This document shows, piece after piece, positions 21,742-21,758 of a stretch of DNA of 21,758 bases. Below the pieces are notes generated by a model. That model had not been told where the DNA came from. It made no database searches and worked only from the letters and a program-made list of their open reading frames with translations. The first letter of the stretch is position 1, and the number at the start of each line of letters is the position of its first letter. A program made the position numbers and the translations under genes. This stretch comes from Bacillota bacterium (GTDB taxonomy: Bacteria; Bacillota; Dethiobacteria; Dethiobacterales; Dethiobacteraceae): NCBI GenBank assembly GCA_012800215.1, contig JAAZJT010000004.1, positions 1-21,758 of the forward strand, in the 5' to 3' direction.

Positions 21742-21758
21742 CTTCAATAAATAGGGAA

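Noticed and set aside
1..21758. CRISPR array, toxin-antitoxin pair or classic phage-defence island
   Set aside because: No regularly spaced repeats, cas genes, restriction genes or recognisable toxin pairs were seen.

Overview
The window looks like chromosomal DNA of a low-to-moderate GC Gram-positive bacterium, most likely in the Clostridia. The evidence is a long Bacillus-type SRP RNA (about 270 nt), strong GGAGG-like ribosome binding sites with frequent TTG/GTG starts, CCA-encoding tRNA genes, and the Firmicutes gene neighbourhood tadA / SRP RNA / dnaX / ybaB-ebfC / recR. Genus cannot be fixed from what is visible.

Layout. 1-120: the start of a leftward gene (possibly an IS transposase) and its upstream DNA. 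154-941: promoter, tRNA-Arg(ACG), a perfect palindrome, tadA, tRNA-Ser(CGA) and a terminator. 976-4211 (minus): a three-gene ABC-2 exporter operon (ATPase plus two permeases). Divergent from it, 4404-6531 (plus): a DesK/NarL-type sensor kinase, a LuxR-type response regulator and mscL. The exporter and two-component genes resemble the linearmycin-resistance type (LnrJKLMN) and share a 190-bp control region holding a perfect palindrome midway between two promoters. 6601-6984: a small zinc-ribbon protein. 7042-9042 (minus): an orphan molybdopterin oxidoreductase.

9289-13571 (plus) is an osmolyte module. It holds a small Cys-rich coiled-coil protein, a BusR-like GntR/RCK_C regulator (a c-di-AMP-responsive class) and a complete OpuA-type glycine betaine ABC transporter (binding lipoprotein, permease, CBS-domain ATPase). 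A widely spaced inverted repeat, AGTGACA...TGTCACT, straddles the transporter promoter exactly as a BusR operator should. 13772-15587 is a MarR regulator plus MATE efflux pump (MepR/MepA-like layout) with a clear operator over the promoter.

15640-16170: promoter, tRNA-Ser(GGA), SRP RNA and terminator. 16282-18792: dnaX, ebfC and recR as one operon, followed by a terminator.

19055-21758 looks like decaying or recently rearranged accessory DNA. An HTH regulator and a following ORF lie in one frame separated by a single TAA. A strong RBS leads into a small reading frame broken by two frame changes. An SLC13-type transporter is cut at about 221 residues where the 5' end of an oppositely oriented gene appears.

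Themes that tie the window together are envelope stress (exporter, two-component system, MscL, MATE) and osmotic balance (MscL, OpuA, BusR). The tadA-to-dnaX neighbourhood appears to be split by about 15 kb of such genes lying between two tRNA-Ser genes with nearly identical 3' ends. No CRISPR array, integrase or complete IS element is visible.
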